Notes: generated by a model not told the origin, from the sequence alone. A stretch of DNA of 64,000 nucleotides from Paenibacillus psychroresistens (GCF_009728935.1 NZ_CP034235.1:6027501-6091500); one strand, 5' to 3'; numbered from the stretch's first letter, positions 1 through 9,035 are shown. Numbers and translations are program-made.

Positions 1-137
1 GCCTTTAGCAAAAACTTAACAAGCAAACTTCTCGATCCGCTTATACCAGGATCCGCTTTTTGGGTCCAAGACTTTCTAATTTTTGCTGGTAAAATCTCAT
101 CTGCCATCATTCGCAAATATCTTTCATCCATTGCCAT
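1..137 (-). CDS. Start of an unrecognised protein (partial, runs off left edge)
   Basis: Only the first 45 residues or so are inside the window, beginning MAMDERYLRMMADEILPAKI. An AGGAGG ribosome binding site lies 9 bases before the ATG. It begins 24 bases after the stop of the FAD oxidase gene on the same strand, so it is probably the next gene of that operon. No signal peptide or membrane segment is visible in the fragment, and I do not recognise the family. A second ATG two codons in is less well placed. Confidence 0.65.
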   Translation of the reverse strand, partial: MAMDERYLRMMADEILPAKIRKSWTQKADPGISGSRSLLVKFLLK

Positions 138-161
138 GGTCTTCTTCCTCCTTTCCTTCCA

Positions 162-1490
162 TTAGATTTCGACTGCAATCTTTCCTGGATTTAAGAGTCC
201 TAGAGGATCATTTTCCAGCTTTTTCTTCTGCATATTGTTTAATTTGCCTGCTGCTCCGCCTTTAAGCGTCCAAACATGAGGATCACTCACTGAAACTCCA
301 ATCGATTCAAAGAAACGGATGATTTCATAGAGTCTTGCTTCGTTTGTAAATCTGATTAGTGGAATAGATCCTGGAACAATCCGAACTCCCGAGCGCATCC
401 ATTCAAAATGAAGCAGCACTTCATCACCATATTCCGCTTTAATTTGCTGCATTTGGCTGATGAAATTCTCTGGTGAAAATCCAGCTTGGATATAGGTGAT
501 TGTAGGCTCAGCCTTGAGCGCCCAAAGTGTAGTATGATTCCAAGTAAAATCCGATAAGCCTAATACCTTGTGATAGAAAGCCGCTTCAATAACATGAGAA
601 ACTCTTCCTTTATATTTTGCAGCAAATAAGGTAAGTGAAGGTAAAGTGCCATCCTCTGTCTCGAGAAATACAACGTGCGCTCCTGGCTTTAAATGCTTGG
701 CGAGCGGAACAAAAAAGGAAGGGATCGGCCATTCCATTGGAGTTAATAATCTTTTTGGAATAGTTTCGTTGTGTGCTAAGGCATGTGCAAAATGTAGCGA
801 ATCCTCTAAGCTTTCAAAAGAGACGATGCTTTGCACCCATTCCTTACTCGGACAAAGTCGAATAACGACCTCAGTAAGGATGCCTGTAGTGCCATAATTG
901 TGAATATAATTGTGGAGCTCTGCACCGCGAATCACTAGTCTTTGCGGGTTTTCTTCCATGGTGTAAACGATGGCTTCAAGCACATTGTCGTCCCAAAGTG
1001 TTCCCCAAGAAATCGAGCCGATCCCGCCGGAGCCTCCACTAATAAATCCGCCAATTGTTGCTTTGACAAAGGTGCTTGGGTACATTCGCAGCTCTTGACC
1101 CTGCTCACGAACCTTTTTCTCAAGCACGCCCATCTTCATTCCGCACTGTACTCGCACGTAGCCGTCGCCTATCTCAACAACTTTATCCAAACCACTTACA
1201 TCAAGCACAATTCCACCTTCAAGCGGAACCGCCTGACCATAGTTGCCTGTACCTGCTCCACGAACCGTAACAGGAATTTTCTGGCTATAGGCATAGGTTA
1301 ATACTTGGTTAACCTCTTGTTCATTCGATGCAAGTACTATTCCTTCTGCAAGCTTGTGCTTCAGCTTGGGCTCGAGTATGGGTGAGTACCAATAATAATC
1401 CTTGGAGTATTTTTCGAGTGAAGCGGTATCCAGCAATAATTTGCTTTCACCTAGCAATTCTGCGATTTGCTCTTTCCATTCGTTTTTCAT
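162..1490 (-). CDS. FAD-binding oxidoreductase (GlcD / vanillyl-alcohol oxidase fold)
   Basis: 442 residues. The N-terminal FAD-binding PCMH domain (about residues 30-215) contains a pyrophosphate-binding loop, VRGAGTGNYGQAVPLEGG, and a later glycine-rich GGFISGGSGGIGS segment. The C-terminal half is the substrate cap, ending with GLLNPGKI, the usual end of GlcD-type enzymes. Members oxidise hydroxy acids or alcohols using FAD; the substrate here cannot be read from sequence. There is no signal peptide, so it is cytoplasmic. A GGAGG lies about 9 bases upstream of the ATG. It sits 14 bases after the ABC ATPase gene, so the two are co-transcribed. The neighbours (amidohydrolase, serine hydrolase, ATPase) suggest a step in breaking down an amide- or ester-containing small molecule. 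Confidence 0.85.
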   Translation of the reverse strand: MKNEWKEQIAELLGESKLLLDTASLEKYSKDYYWYSPILEPKLKHKLAEGIVLASNEQEVNQVLTYAYSQKIPVTVRGAGTGNYGQAVPLEGGIVLDVSGLDKVVEIGDGYVRVQCGMKMGVLEKKVREQGQELRMYPSTFVKATIGGFISGGSGGIGSISWGTLWDDNVLEAIVYTMEENPQRLVIRGAELHNYIHNYGTTGILTEVVIRLCPSKEWVQSIVSFESLEDSLHFAHALAHNETIPKRLLTPMEWPIPSFFVPLAKHLKPGAHVVFLETEDGTLPSLTLFAAKYKGRVSHVIEAAFYHKVLGLSDFTWNHTTLWALKAEPTITYIQAGFSPENFISQMQQIKAEYGDEVLLHFEWMRSGVRIVPGSIPLIRFTNEARLYEIIRFFESIGVSVSDPHVWTLKGGAAGKLNNMQKKKLENDPLGLLNPGKIAVEI

Positions 1491-1504
1491 ATGATGCCAC
1501 CCTC

Positions 1505-2314
1505 CTAATGCTTAAGCGCATGAGATACTTCTCTAACAAACTCGCCGAATTGTGCTGCAGAACGAAAGGCTTCATTACGCGGATAAGGTTCCGGTAAAGC
1601 AATCGTACTGGAAACCTTCCCTGGCCTAGGCGTCATAACGACGACTCGAGTGGAGAGGAATACCGATTCAAACACATTATGCGTAATAAAAAGCACCGTC
1701 ATTTTTGAATCCTTCTGCCAGATATTGAGCAGCTCTTCTTGCAGGGTTTGGCGGGTAATTTCATCCAGTGCACCAAACGGCTCATCCATAAGCAGCAGCT
1801 TAGGACGCTGTGCCAATGCTCTTGCTATCGAGACTCGCATTTTCATACCGCCTGACAGCTGCCTAGGCAACGCTTTTGTGTAATCCTTCAAGCCCACTAG
1901 CTCAAGCACACGTTCAGCTTCTTCATGTGTTTTCTTTTTTGATATTCCACGTATTTCTAAAGGCAAAGCCACATTATCTAACAGTGTTCGCCAAGGAAGT
2001 AAAGTATGATCTTGAAAAACAAAGGCAGTATCGCTTTGCTTAAGCGCTTGTTTAGGCGTCATATTGAGAATCTTTAGCTCACCTTGAGTTGGTTGTGTCA
2101 AGCCGGCAATTAAATTGAAAATAGTCGATTTCCCACAGCCTGACGGACCTACGAAGCAGACAAACTCACCTTCTTGAATCGTCAGATTCACATTCTGCAA
2201 AGCTACTGTACCATTCGGATATACCTTGCTAAGATTAGACATTTCTACAATTAGAGGGCTATCAATCGACGTATGACCTGTAGACAAAGTTGAAGTCGCC
2301 AGTGAATTGTTCAT
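1505..2314 (-). CDS. ABC transporter ATP-binding protein, nitrate/sulfonate/taurine type
   Basis: 269 residues with Walker A GPSGCGKST (about residue 58), signature LSGGMKMR, Walker B LLLMDEPFGALDE and the switch histidine in FITHN. The closest families are SsuB, TauB, NrtD and ThiY-associated ATPases, which energise uptake of sulfonates, nitrate or pyrimidine-like compounds. The ribosome binding site overlaps the end of the creatininase gene and the gap is 4 bases, so translation is probably coupled. No permease or solute-binding gene is visible next to it. They may lie beyond the left edge or elsewhere, so the transported compound is unknown. Confidence 0.88.
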   Translation of the reverse strand: MNNSLATSTLSTGHTSIDSPLIVEMSNLSKVYPNGTVALQNVNLTIQEGEFVCFVGPSGCGKSTIFNLIAGLTQPTQGELKILNMTPKQALKQSDTAFVFQDHTLLPWRTLLDNVALPLEIRGISKKKTHEEAERVLELVGLKDYTKALPRQLSGGMKMRVSIARALAQRPKLLLMDEPFGALDEITRQTLQEELLNIWQKDSKMTVLFITHNVFESVFLSTRVVVMTPRPGKVSSTIALPEPYPRNEAFRSAAQFGEFVREVSHALKH

Positions 2315-2318
2315 TTCA

Positions 2319-3137
2319 TCATCTCCCGACCTTAAGGGATATCAAGCTTTTCATATCGAAGGCTGCGAACACTAGAAGGGCTTCTGCGAGAATTTTTGAG
2401 CCGCTTTCGATTAAAGCCGCCCCTTTCTCAGCTGTTGCAAGCGTCGCATCTCCACCAATTCCAGAAACAGAGACATCATCCATAATCCAAGCAAAGGTTT
2501 TATTCTTAAATGCCAGATAAGTCGATTCTGGAAAATTAATCAATTCGCTTGGCAATAAATCATCATGAACCCAATCTCTTTTTAACGCCATGATGATCGA
2601 GGTTTCCTCATCGCCTCCGTGAATGCCGGCTTTTTTCTCTTCAGGCGTAATAATACCTTCGCTTGTATTATGGGAGCCTGTATTTAAATTAAATACGGCC
2701 AAGCCCGTTGCGATTCTAATTTCTCTGCCCATCATGTTGAGAACATCTATGTTCCCTCCGTGTGTGTTATAGAAAGCCAGTTTTTGAAAGCCACTGCGTT
2801 TTAAGCTCATTGCGATATCCATAAGCACGGCCATTAAGGTTTGTGCCGATAAAGTAATCGTTCCTGGATGATTCATATGCTCTGTGCTTTTGCCATAAGG
2901 AAGTGCTGGCAGCAGCCAAATGTTCGCATCGTCAGGTAAATGATTGAAGGTTGCCGTGATGAAACCATCACCAATCAAGGTGTCTGTAAATATAGGCAAA
3001 TGCGGCCCATGCTGCTCTGTTGCCCCAACTGGAAGGACTACCAATGCGGTTTCCTTCGGAATAGCCTCAACCTCTAGCTTGCTAAGTCTCGGTAAGAAAT
3101 GAGTATCCCAAGCTTTTCCACTGTAACGCACTGTCAT
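2319..3137 (-). CDS. Creatininase-family amidohydrolase
   Basis: 272 residues. The metal-binding signatures of the creatininase / MftE fold are present: ATEQHGPHLPIFTD near the N-terminus supplies Glu, His and Asp ligands, THGGN supplies a His, and GIHGGDEETS supplies the late Glu. Members open cyclic amides or cleave formamides and peptides with two divalent metals. I chose the ATG at 3137, which has GGAG 8 bases upstream, over a GTG three codons earlier. It lies between the CocE-type hydrolase and the ABC ATPase in one operon, which fits a role in ring opening or amide cleavage. The exact substrate is not deducible. Confidence 0.85.
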   Translation of the reverse strand: MTVRYSGKAWDTHFLPRLSKLEVEAIPKETALVVLPVGATEQHGPHLPIFTDTLIGDGFITATFNHLPDDANIWLLPALPYGKSTEHMNHPGTITLSAQTLMAVLMDIAMSLKRSGFQKLAFYNTHGGNIDVLNMMGREIRIATGLAVFNLNTGSHNTSEGIITPEEKKAGIHGGDEETSIIMALKRDWVHDDLLPSELINFPESTYLAFKNKTFAWIMDDVSVSGIGGDATLATAEKGAALIESGSKILAEALLVFAAFDMKSLISLKVGR

Positions 3138-3161
3138 GACAGTCACTCCTCTGTATTTTGA

Positions 3162-4856
3162 TTAGATTACTGGAAGCACTAAAAAAGAATTAAGCTGCTG
3201 ACTACTGCTAATGGCAACCGATGCTATCTGAAGCTCACTTGAATTTACTTGGTGAATCAAAGCTGACTTAATCCCGTTGGGGTGACGCATGAATAAAGGA
3301 AATGCGCTGCCTGTCAATTCCAAACGGATAGCAGTACCCGCAGCAAGCTCAATTGCTATTGGACGCAAACTAAATGTGAGCTTAATCCAATCGTTGTTCT
3401 CGCCAGCTTCTGAACAAATCTCCGTACGACCGACTGTAAGGAAACGAGAGGTGCCATCGGGTTGCAGAATTGTTAGAATAGCTACTAAATCTGTAGGTCC
3501 TTCTAATGTCTGGTAATAAACAGTCAGCTGTGGTGACCCTAACAATCGTAACGGCGCTGCTGAAGGTTCACTGCTATACACTAAAATTTCATAACGCTCT
3601 TCTACATGGCTTCGATCAATTGGAACGTAGGATTCTATGGGCATTGGCATGCGTGAATCATAAACAAATACATCAGGTGGAGCATCCGAGATTAACTCGT
3701 TCGTCTCCAAAAGCTTGCCACCGCCAAGCGATCCATTCGCTGGTTTAACGGAACCACTCAGGTACCAGTTTTTTGTTTGGTTGTTATTTTGGAAAAACGA
3801 TATCGCCTTCTCTGACTCACGCCAAAGATTACTTCCCATTTCAAAATAGGTAACAGCGGGCTGTGTTTGTAAATCCGAATCGGTATCTGTTTTTAACCAA
3901 GTATCGAACCACAACAGCTGTTTGTGATGAATATCACCATCCGCTTGCGGACCGTGATCGACCCCACCGGCTTTGCGGCCCCAAGGAATATGTTCCCAAG
4001 GTCCAACAATTAGGTGTTGAGGCTTGTTTGCTTCGCTATTAATCTGGCTCATAGCTTCATAGGTTTGCAGAGTGCCCATCATAAACACATCGTACCAGCC
4101 ACCGATATGCAGCGCAGGAATTGGTTTCTCGAGCAGCTTGGGCAGCCAATTAAGCTTTTCCCAATAGTCATCGTATTCAGAATGCTCAATCCAATCATAA
4201 TAAGCTGGAAAATATTCAGTGATTAGCGGATGCTTGGCATTTAAAGGAAGGTGGTACAGCAAATCATCTGGGATCCCACGTCTTACTCGTCCGCCGATTT
4301 CTTCAGCATCAGCATCTTTCACTCTTCGCGCCGTGTCTCGTGCTAATTGAAATGCCCAAGGCAGATGTTCCTTAAGTGCAAATCTGCCATGGGGATAAAA
4401 CATTCCGTGATACAAATCTGCTGAACACATGCCCGGTGCAATAGCTAACAGATGCGGCGGCTGCTCCGAGGCTGCAGCCCATTGTGTAACTCCTTGATAA
4501 GAAAAACCATACATGCCTACTTTTCCATTGGAGCTTGGGAGGAATGCTGCCCATTCCACCGTATCAAATCCATCTTCAGCTTCATTGAAAAAAGGGTTAA
4601 AGCTTCCTTCTGATTCCCCTCTGCCTCTAACATCTTGAATGACAACGATATATCCATGATTGGCGTACCAGGTAGGGTGAGCATAAGTTATTGTTGATGC
4701 TATTGATTTTCCGTATGGCTGACGCATCAGCAATACCGGATAGATTGTTCTTTCGTTATTTGGACGATATATATCAGCATAAAGCTTAATACCATCTCTC
4801 ATAGTACAGGAGATATTACGTTCAATAATGACATTTGCGAAACTGAAAGCTGACAT
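3162..4856 (-). CDS. CocE/NonD-type serine hydrolase (X-Pro peptidase S15 family)
   Basis: 564 residues, the usual size for this family. The N-terminal alpha/beta-hydrolase part carries the nucleophile motif GFSYQG with Ser119. The C-terminal part (about residues 340-560) is the jelly-roll X-Pro dipeptidyl-peptidase C domain, seen as SPQLTVYYQ through IRLELTGSAFP. Family members hydrolyse esters or amides such as cocaine, nonactin and glutaryl-cephalosporanic acid. No signal peptide is visible. The ATG at 4856 has GGAG 8 bases before it; a GTG three codons earlier is less likely. It is the first gene of the minus-strand operon and is divergent from the PucR regulator, so the 280-base gap between them probably holds both promoters. 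Confidence 0.85.
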   Translation of the reverse strand: MSAFSFANVIIERNISCTMRDGIKLYADIYRPNNERTIYPVLLMRQPYGKSIASTITYAHPTWYANHGYIVVIQDVRGRGESEGSFNPFFNEAEDGFDTVEWAAFLPSSNGKVGMYGFSYQGVTQWAAASEQPPHLLAIAPGMCSADLYHGMFYPHGRFALKEHLPWAFQLARDTARRVKDADAEEIGGRVRRGIPDDLLYHLPLNAKHPLITEYFPAYYDWIEHSEYDDYWEKLNWLPKLLEKPIPALHIGGWYDVFMMGTLQTYEAMSQINSEANKPQHLIVGPWEHIPWGRKAGGVDHGPQADGDIHHKQLLWFDTWLKTDTDSDLQTQPAVTYFEMGSNLWRESEKAISFFQNNNQTKNWYLSGSVKPANGSLGGGKLLETNELISDAPPDVFVYDSRMPMPIESYVPIDRSHVEERYEILVYSSEPSAAPLRLLGSPQLTVYYQTLEGPTDLVAILTILQPDGTSRFLTVGRTEICSEAGENNDWIKLTFSLRPIAIELAAGTAIRLELTGSAFPLFMRHPNGIKSALIHQVNSSELQIASVAISSSQQLNSFLVLPVI

Positions 4857-5049
4857 TAAATCCACTCCATTCCCCTTACTCCAATAACTAATGTTATATT
4901 ACTTAACATTAAATTATGCATTTGATGGCTAGATTCTAAATATCACTTAGTTCAACCGTTTGTCGATGTGTTTATATTACCTCCCCCTCGCCTTAATGTA
5001 AACATACATAACACAATATTGTTTTTCCATATAAAATAATCGTAATTAT

Positions 5050-5093
5050 TTGTTTTTAAACCAAAAACACCTTATTATATGTTATATAAGGTG
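5050..5093 (+). promoter_or_regulatory. Promoter and palindromic operator candidate upstream of the PucR gene
   Basis: A sigma-A-like promoter, TTGTTT (5050-5055) then 17 bases then TATTAT (5073-5078), faces the PucR gene. Overlapping its -10 box is an inverted repeat, CACCTTAT (5068-5075) and ATAAGGTG (5086-5093), with perfect 8-base arms. The position fits an autoregulatory operator in the shared upstream region of the divergent CocE operon. The operator role is inference. Confidence 0.45.
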
Positions 5094-5137
5094 ACACAGG
5101 CGAACTATACAGATGAGAAATGGAAAAGAGGATACCT

Positions 5138-6733
5138 ATGAATATAACCATTGAAGAGGCGCTGACGATTTATCCTTTATCGGAAGGCAAGCTTGTCGCG
5201 GGGGCACAAGGGGCTTCTCGGGTCATCAGCTCATTAAATCTGATGGACGCACCTGATATAGCAAACTGGATGAAAGAAGGCGAGCTCCTGCTTACAACGG
5301 GGTACGCCATCAAGGATTCTCCAGATCAATTTGTTAAATTGCTGCAAAGCTTAAATGACCGCCAATCCTCTGGCCTTGGCATTAAGCTTGGACGTTACTG
5401 GAAGGAAATCCCTCAGCTCGTCTTAGACGAAGCCAATCGATTACATTTTCCGCTCATCGAGCTTCCGTTTGAGTTTACATTTTCCGAGCAAATAACCGCA
5501 CTCTTTCAATCCCAATTTGAACGAAATACGAAGAAGCTTAACGATGTACTAGAAATGCAGAAAAAACTAGTTGATTTCGCAATGCAAGCTGACGAGCACA
5601 CCAATTATTTTGACAAAATTTCTAATATTCTAAAACACCCTATCGCTGTCATTGGCACGAATGGGAAGCTTTTATATAATGTTTCGGATATCGCTGAAGC
5701 CGAGCTGCTAAACCAATGGCCTTGGAACCTCGATTATAAGCTGAGCCGGCTTAATAATAGATTTTCTTATCGAATTCCACTTTTAAAAAATGGCATTTGT
5801 CATGGGTTTTTTATTGTAATGCCAACGAATCTAGCTGATATCAACGCCGAGGAAGGCATCTTTCACCAAGCTGCCGTTATCCTTTCCTTTCATCTGGAAT
5901 CCATCCAAAATCAAGAATCTACAATCGCCAGCTATCGTTTAGGTAATACCATAGAACGCTACTTTCAAGGAAAGACCTCCCTTGTAGATGTCTATAGTCA
6001 AGCGAAATCCATCGGCAGCCACACTTGGAGCAGCTCTTATGTGTGCAGCCTTTCTACGTTTAGTTCCACATTAACGGACAACGAAGCTAAAAAATCATTC
6101 ATTCGCAGCATTCAACGTGAATTACTAGATTATCCCAAGCTTGCAGCAATCGAATCCTATCATTTTTTTGTATTTGATAAGCTAGTCTCTTTGTTCGCCA
6201 TAACCGAGAATGAAACGAAGGAAATGGGCTATATGGAGCAGATAAGCGAAAGCTTTGCAAAGTTACTCAACACCCTAAGCGTCGAAGCCTTAAAAATGTA
6301 TGTGAGTAAAATAAAGCGCAGTGCAGAAGAATTAATGAGTGGTTATGAGGAATGCTTGGAGGCTCAAAGAATTAATGCTACCTTAACCTCAGATTCATCG
6401 GTGATTTTTTTCGCGGATTTGGAGTTTATTTATCTGCTTCGTCATATCCCTCAGGAAGTGATGAGCAGCTATTGCGATTATTTCTTGTATCCTTTATTAC
6501 AAAAAGACGAGGACTATATAACGGAAATGCTGCGCACCTTGGAGGCTTATTTTGCCAGCAATGGTCAAATAAATGACGCCGCCAAGGAGTTGTACATTCA
6601 TCGCAACACCGTTTTATATCGCTTAGAGAAAATTGGCGAAATTCTGCACATCGATCTCAAGAATACGAATCATCTTTTACAATTGAAATTAGTCCTCATG
6701 TTTAAAAGATTGCTAGTCATTACCAACCAATAG
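5138..6733 (+). CDS. PucR-family transcriptional regulator
   Basis: 531 residues. The N-terminal PucR ligand-sensing domain (about residues 1-120) begins NITIEEALTIYPLSEGK and includes the typical LLTTGYA segment. A central GGDEF-like region follows, and the C-terminus is the PucR helix-turn-helix, visible as INDAAKELYIHRNTVLYRLEKI (about residues 473-495). The ATG at 5138 is preferred because AGAGG precedes it by 6 bases and the PucR domain starts there; an ATG six codons earlier lacks a good binding site. Relatives control purine, allantoin, GABA or proline use. It is divergent from the CocE/creatininase operon and convergent with ggt, overlapping the end of ggt by 14 bases, so it probably controls one or both. 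Confidence 0.88.
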   Translation: MNITIEEALTIYPLSEGKLVAGAQGASRVISSLNLMDAPDIANWMKEGELLLTTGYAIKDSPDQFVKLLQSLNDRQSSGLGIKLGRYWKEIPQLVLDEANRLHFPLIELPFEFTFSEQITALFQSQFERNTKKLNDVLEMQKKLVDFAMQADEHTNYFDKISNILKHPIAVIGTNGKLLYNVSDIAEAELLNQWPWNLDYKLSRLNNRFSYRIPLLKNGICHGFFIVMPTNLADINAEEGIFHQAAVILSFHLESIQNQESTIASYRLGNTIERYFQGKTSLVDVYSQAKSIGSHTWSSSYVCSLSTFSSTLTDNEAKKSFIRSIQRELLDYPKLAAIESYHFFVFDKLVSLFAITENETKEMGYMEQISESFAKLLNTLSVEALKMYVSKIKRSAEELMSGYEECLEAQRINATLTSDSSVIFFADLEFIYLLRHIPQEVMSSYCDYFLYPLLQKDEDYITEMLRTLEAYFASNGQINDAAKELYIHRNTVLYRLEKIGEILHIDLKNTNHLLQLKLVLMFKRLLVITNQ

Positions 6734-8300
6734 CTGCACCATCTGCACGCGGGTCGGTCCCGCCAATTCTAAATCCATTATCATCAATTTGAATTGCATG
6801 AGCATGGCCAACGACACTATCATAATCCGCAACTTTACGCACTAGATGGCCGGCTTGACCTAAGCGGTCTAGTGTTTCTTGCGAGACCCTGCCTTCTACT
6901 TTTAATTCCTGTGTGTCCTCACCCCAGGTTTTCCCCCATACAAAACGAGGTTGATTAATCGCGCTTTGCGGGTCCATCCCATAATCAAGCATACGAGTAA
7001 TAATTGCCGTTTGGGTTTGCGGCTGCCCTTCTCCGCCTTGTGTTCCATATAGGATATAAGGCTTTCCTGCCCTACAAGCCATCGCAGGCATTAATGTATG
7101 AAAAGTTCGCTTATTGGGCTCAAGACAATTTACATGATTGGGATCCAACGAGAAAAACGAGCCGCGATTCTGCATTAATATACCCGTTTCTCCAGCTACT
7201 ACACCCGAACCAAATTCAAAATATAAGCTTTGAATAAACGAAACCGCATTGCCTTCTTCATCCACAACCGCTGCATAAGCCGTATCGCTTCCCAATGGTT
7301 CCGTTTGGAAAGGCTTTGCTAGATTCATTTGAAGCTTCTGAGCTAGCTGCTCTGCATATGCTTTAGATAATAGCTGCTCTAGCGGAATCGATGAGAATTC
7401 CGGATCTGTCAGTACACGATTACGGTCTTGGAAGCTAAGCTTAAGCGCCTCGACCAACAGATGATAGTACTCATAGGAGCCATGAGGGATCTCATTTAAG
7501 TTATATTTTTCTAATATATTCAATGCCATGATACCTACAAAGCCTTGTGAATTGGGAGGGACCTGATAGATATCGTAACCTCTATAGTTCCCTGTAACAG
7601 GTGTGGTCCATTCCCCATGATGATTAGCAAAATCCGCCAAGGTTAGCAGACCGCCGTTTTCTTGTAAATAGGCAACTATCTTGTTGGCTATGGTGCCTTT
7701 ATAGAAGCTGTCTCTGCCTTCGGCCGCAAGCTCGCGCAAGCTTTGTGCCAGCTGCTTTTGAATGAATTTGCTTCCAGTTTGAGGAGCTTGACCACCAGGC
7801 ACATAGATATCAGAAGTAATCGGCATTTGCGAAAGTAGAGGTAATTGGTAAACGGTATTCTCATATTGGTTGTTAGATAGTGGGAAACCTTCCGCGGCAT
7901 AAGTTATCGCTGGTTCAAGCACTTCCGCCAATGTCAATCTCCCATATTCACTTAGTATGGCTTCCCAGCTATCTACCATCCCAGGTACAGTGATTATACT
8001 GCGTATGCCACGATGCGGAATGGCTTTCTCTCCAGTAAAGGTCTCTCTACTAATCTCGCTGCCCGAACGGCCGCTGCCATTGTAAGCTCGCATATTTCCA
8101 GCTTTTTGATTGTACATCAACCAGAAGGAATCTCCGCCTAAGCCTGTCATATGCGGATAAACAACTGCCAAGCAGGCGCTAACTGCAATAGCAGCATCAT
8201 AAGCGTTTCCGCCCTTTTGGAGAATTCGCGCCCCAGCTGCAGAGGCTAGATAATGTGGACTGACAACCATAGCTTTGGTGCCTATAATCGACTTTTGCAT
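6720..8300 (-). CDS. ggt: Gamma-glutamyltransferase-family protein (YwrD-like)
   Basis: 526 residues, a full-length Ntn-hydrolase precursor. The autoprocessing and catalytic threonine is Thr340 in GSDTAYAAVVD, matching the TTHxSVVD motif of classical enzymes. The large-subunit start, SPHYLASAAGARILQKGGNAYDAA, and the small-subunit GGEGQPQTQ segment are present. It has no signal peptide, so like YwrD it appears cytoplasmic and not secreted. AAAGGAG lies 11 bases before the ATG. Known members cleave or transfer gamma-glutamyl groups of glutathione or other amides; some relatives are cephalosporin acylases. Next to a CocE hydrolase and a creatininase, an acylase-like role on a small amide is plausible. 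Its upstream side is occupied by the 51-bp repeat array. Confidence 0.88.
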   Translation of the reverse strand: MQKSIIGTKAMVVSPHYLASAAGARILQKGGNAYDAAIAVSACLAVVYPHMTGLGGDSFWLMYNQKAGNMRAYNGSGRSGSEISRETFTGEKAIPHRGIRSIITVPGMVDSWEAILSEYGRLTLAEVLEPAITYAAEGFPLSNNQYENTVYQLPLLSQMPITSDIYVPGGQAPQTGSKFIQKQLAQSLRELAAEGRDSFYKGTIANKIVAYLQENGGLLTLADFANHHGEWTTPVTGNYRGYDIYQVPPNSQGFVGIMALNILEKYNLNEIPHGSYEYYHLLVEALKLSFQDRNRVLTDPEFSSIPLEQLLSKAYAEQLAQKLQMNLAKPFQTEPLGSDTAYAAVVDEEGNAVSFIQSLYFEFGSGVVAGETGILMQNRGSFFSLDPNHVNCLEPNKRTFHTLMPAMACRAGKPYILYGTQGGEGQPQTQTAIITRMLDYGMDPQSAINQPRFVWGKTWGEDTQELKVEGRVSQETLDRLGQAGHLVRKVADYDSVVGHAHAIQIDDNGFRIGGTDPRADGAAIGW

Positions 8301-8330
8301 GATTAATCTCTCCTTTTTGTGGCAGCGATT

Positions 8331-8814
8331 GATTTAAAGCGGCAATGGCGCTTTAAAATGCTCTAGAAGCTAGGTTCACTTGATTTAAAGCGGCGCCACC
8401 GCTTTAAAATGCTCAAGAAGCTAGGTTCACTTGATTTAAAGCGGCGCCGCCGCTTTAAAATGCTCTAGAAGCTAGGTTCGCTTGATTTAAAGCGGCGCCA
8501 CCGCTTTAAAATGCTCTACAAGCTAGATTCACTTGATTTAAAGCGGCGCCGCCGCTTTAAAATGCTCTACAAGCTAGATTCACTTGATTTAAAGCGGCGC
8601 CGCCGCTTTAAAATGCTCTACAAGCTAGATTCACTTGATTTAAAGCGGCGCCGCCGCTTTAAAATGCTCTAGAAGCTAGGTTCGCTTGATTTAAAGCGGC
8701 GCCGCCGCTTTAAAATGCTCTAGAAGCTAGATTCACTTGATTTAAAGCGGCGCCGCCGCTTTAAAATGCTCTACAAACTAAAATCGCTCGATTTAAAGCG
8801 GCGCCACCGCTTTA
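8331..8814. repeat. Tandem array of ten 51-bp units, each with a GC-rich palindrome
   Basis: The motif GATTTAAAGCGG recurs at 8331, 8382, 8433, 8484, 8535, 8586, 8637, 8688, 8739 and 8790, exactly every 51 bases; the tenth unit stops after the palindrome. In units 3 and 5-9 each carries a perfect inverted repeat, TTTAAAGCGGCG-C-CGCCGCTTTAAA (12-base arms, one central base). Units 2, 4 and 10 have one centre change (CCA for CCG), and unit 1 has a diverged centre with 9-base arms. Between the palindromes lies a 26-base AT-rich spacer containing GCTCTAGAAGCTAG or GCTCTACAAGCTAG. The hairpins lack a following T tract, so they are not ordinary terminators. The array starts 30 bases upstream of the ggt start codon. 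Confidence 0.95.
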
Positions 8815-8947
8815 TTCCGACTCAACAGTCCAAAAAGAACAGCTCATCAAACATATAATTTCTTAGGTTTTAAAGTAACACTTAAAAACTCGGCTATCAA
8901 GCCAAAACTTTAAAATAAAAAACAATTCTAAGTAATCCACCCTTTTC

Positions 8948-8977
8948 TTGTCTGCGAGATACCAAATTGTTTATAAT
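8948..8977 (+). promoter_or_regulatory. Sigma-A-type promoter for the SEC-C protein gene
   Basis: TTGTCT (8948-8953), an 18-base spacer and a perfect TATAAT (8972-8977) lie 58 bases before the start codon. The rest of 8815-9035 shows no open frame or strong secondary structure. Confidence 0.6.
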
Positions 8978-9035
8978 ACATATTAAATAGATAAGGAATT
9001 TAGAAACAACTATAAATTTTTGTTAGGAGTAACCC

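Noticed and set aside
942..1301. 119-codon frame opposite the FAD oxidase gene
   Set aside because: It lies fully antisense to a well-supported gene, has no ribosome binding site and gives a low-complexity, cysteine-rich product.
8484..8672. Repeat array as a coding region with 17-residue repeats
   Set aside because: A frame is open through units 4-6 only because of the CTACAAG variant; the other units carry TAG there and no ribosome binding site is present.
8331..8814. CRISPR array
   Set aside because: The segments between the palindromes are themselves nearly identical in every unit, so there are no unique spacers; no cas gene is near.
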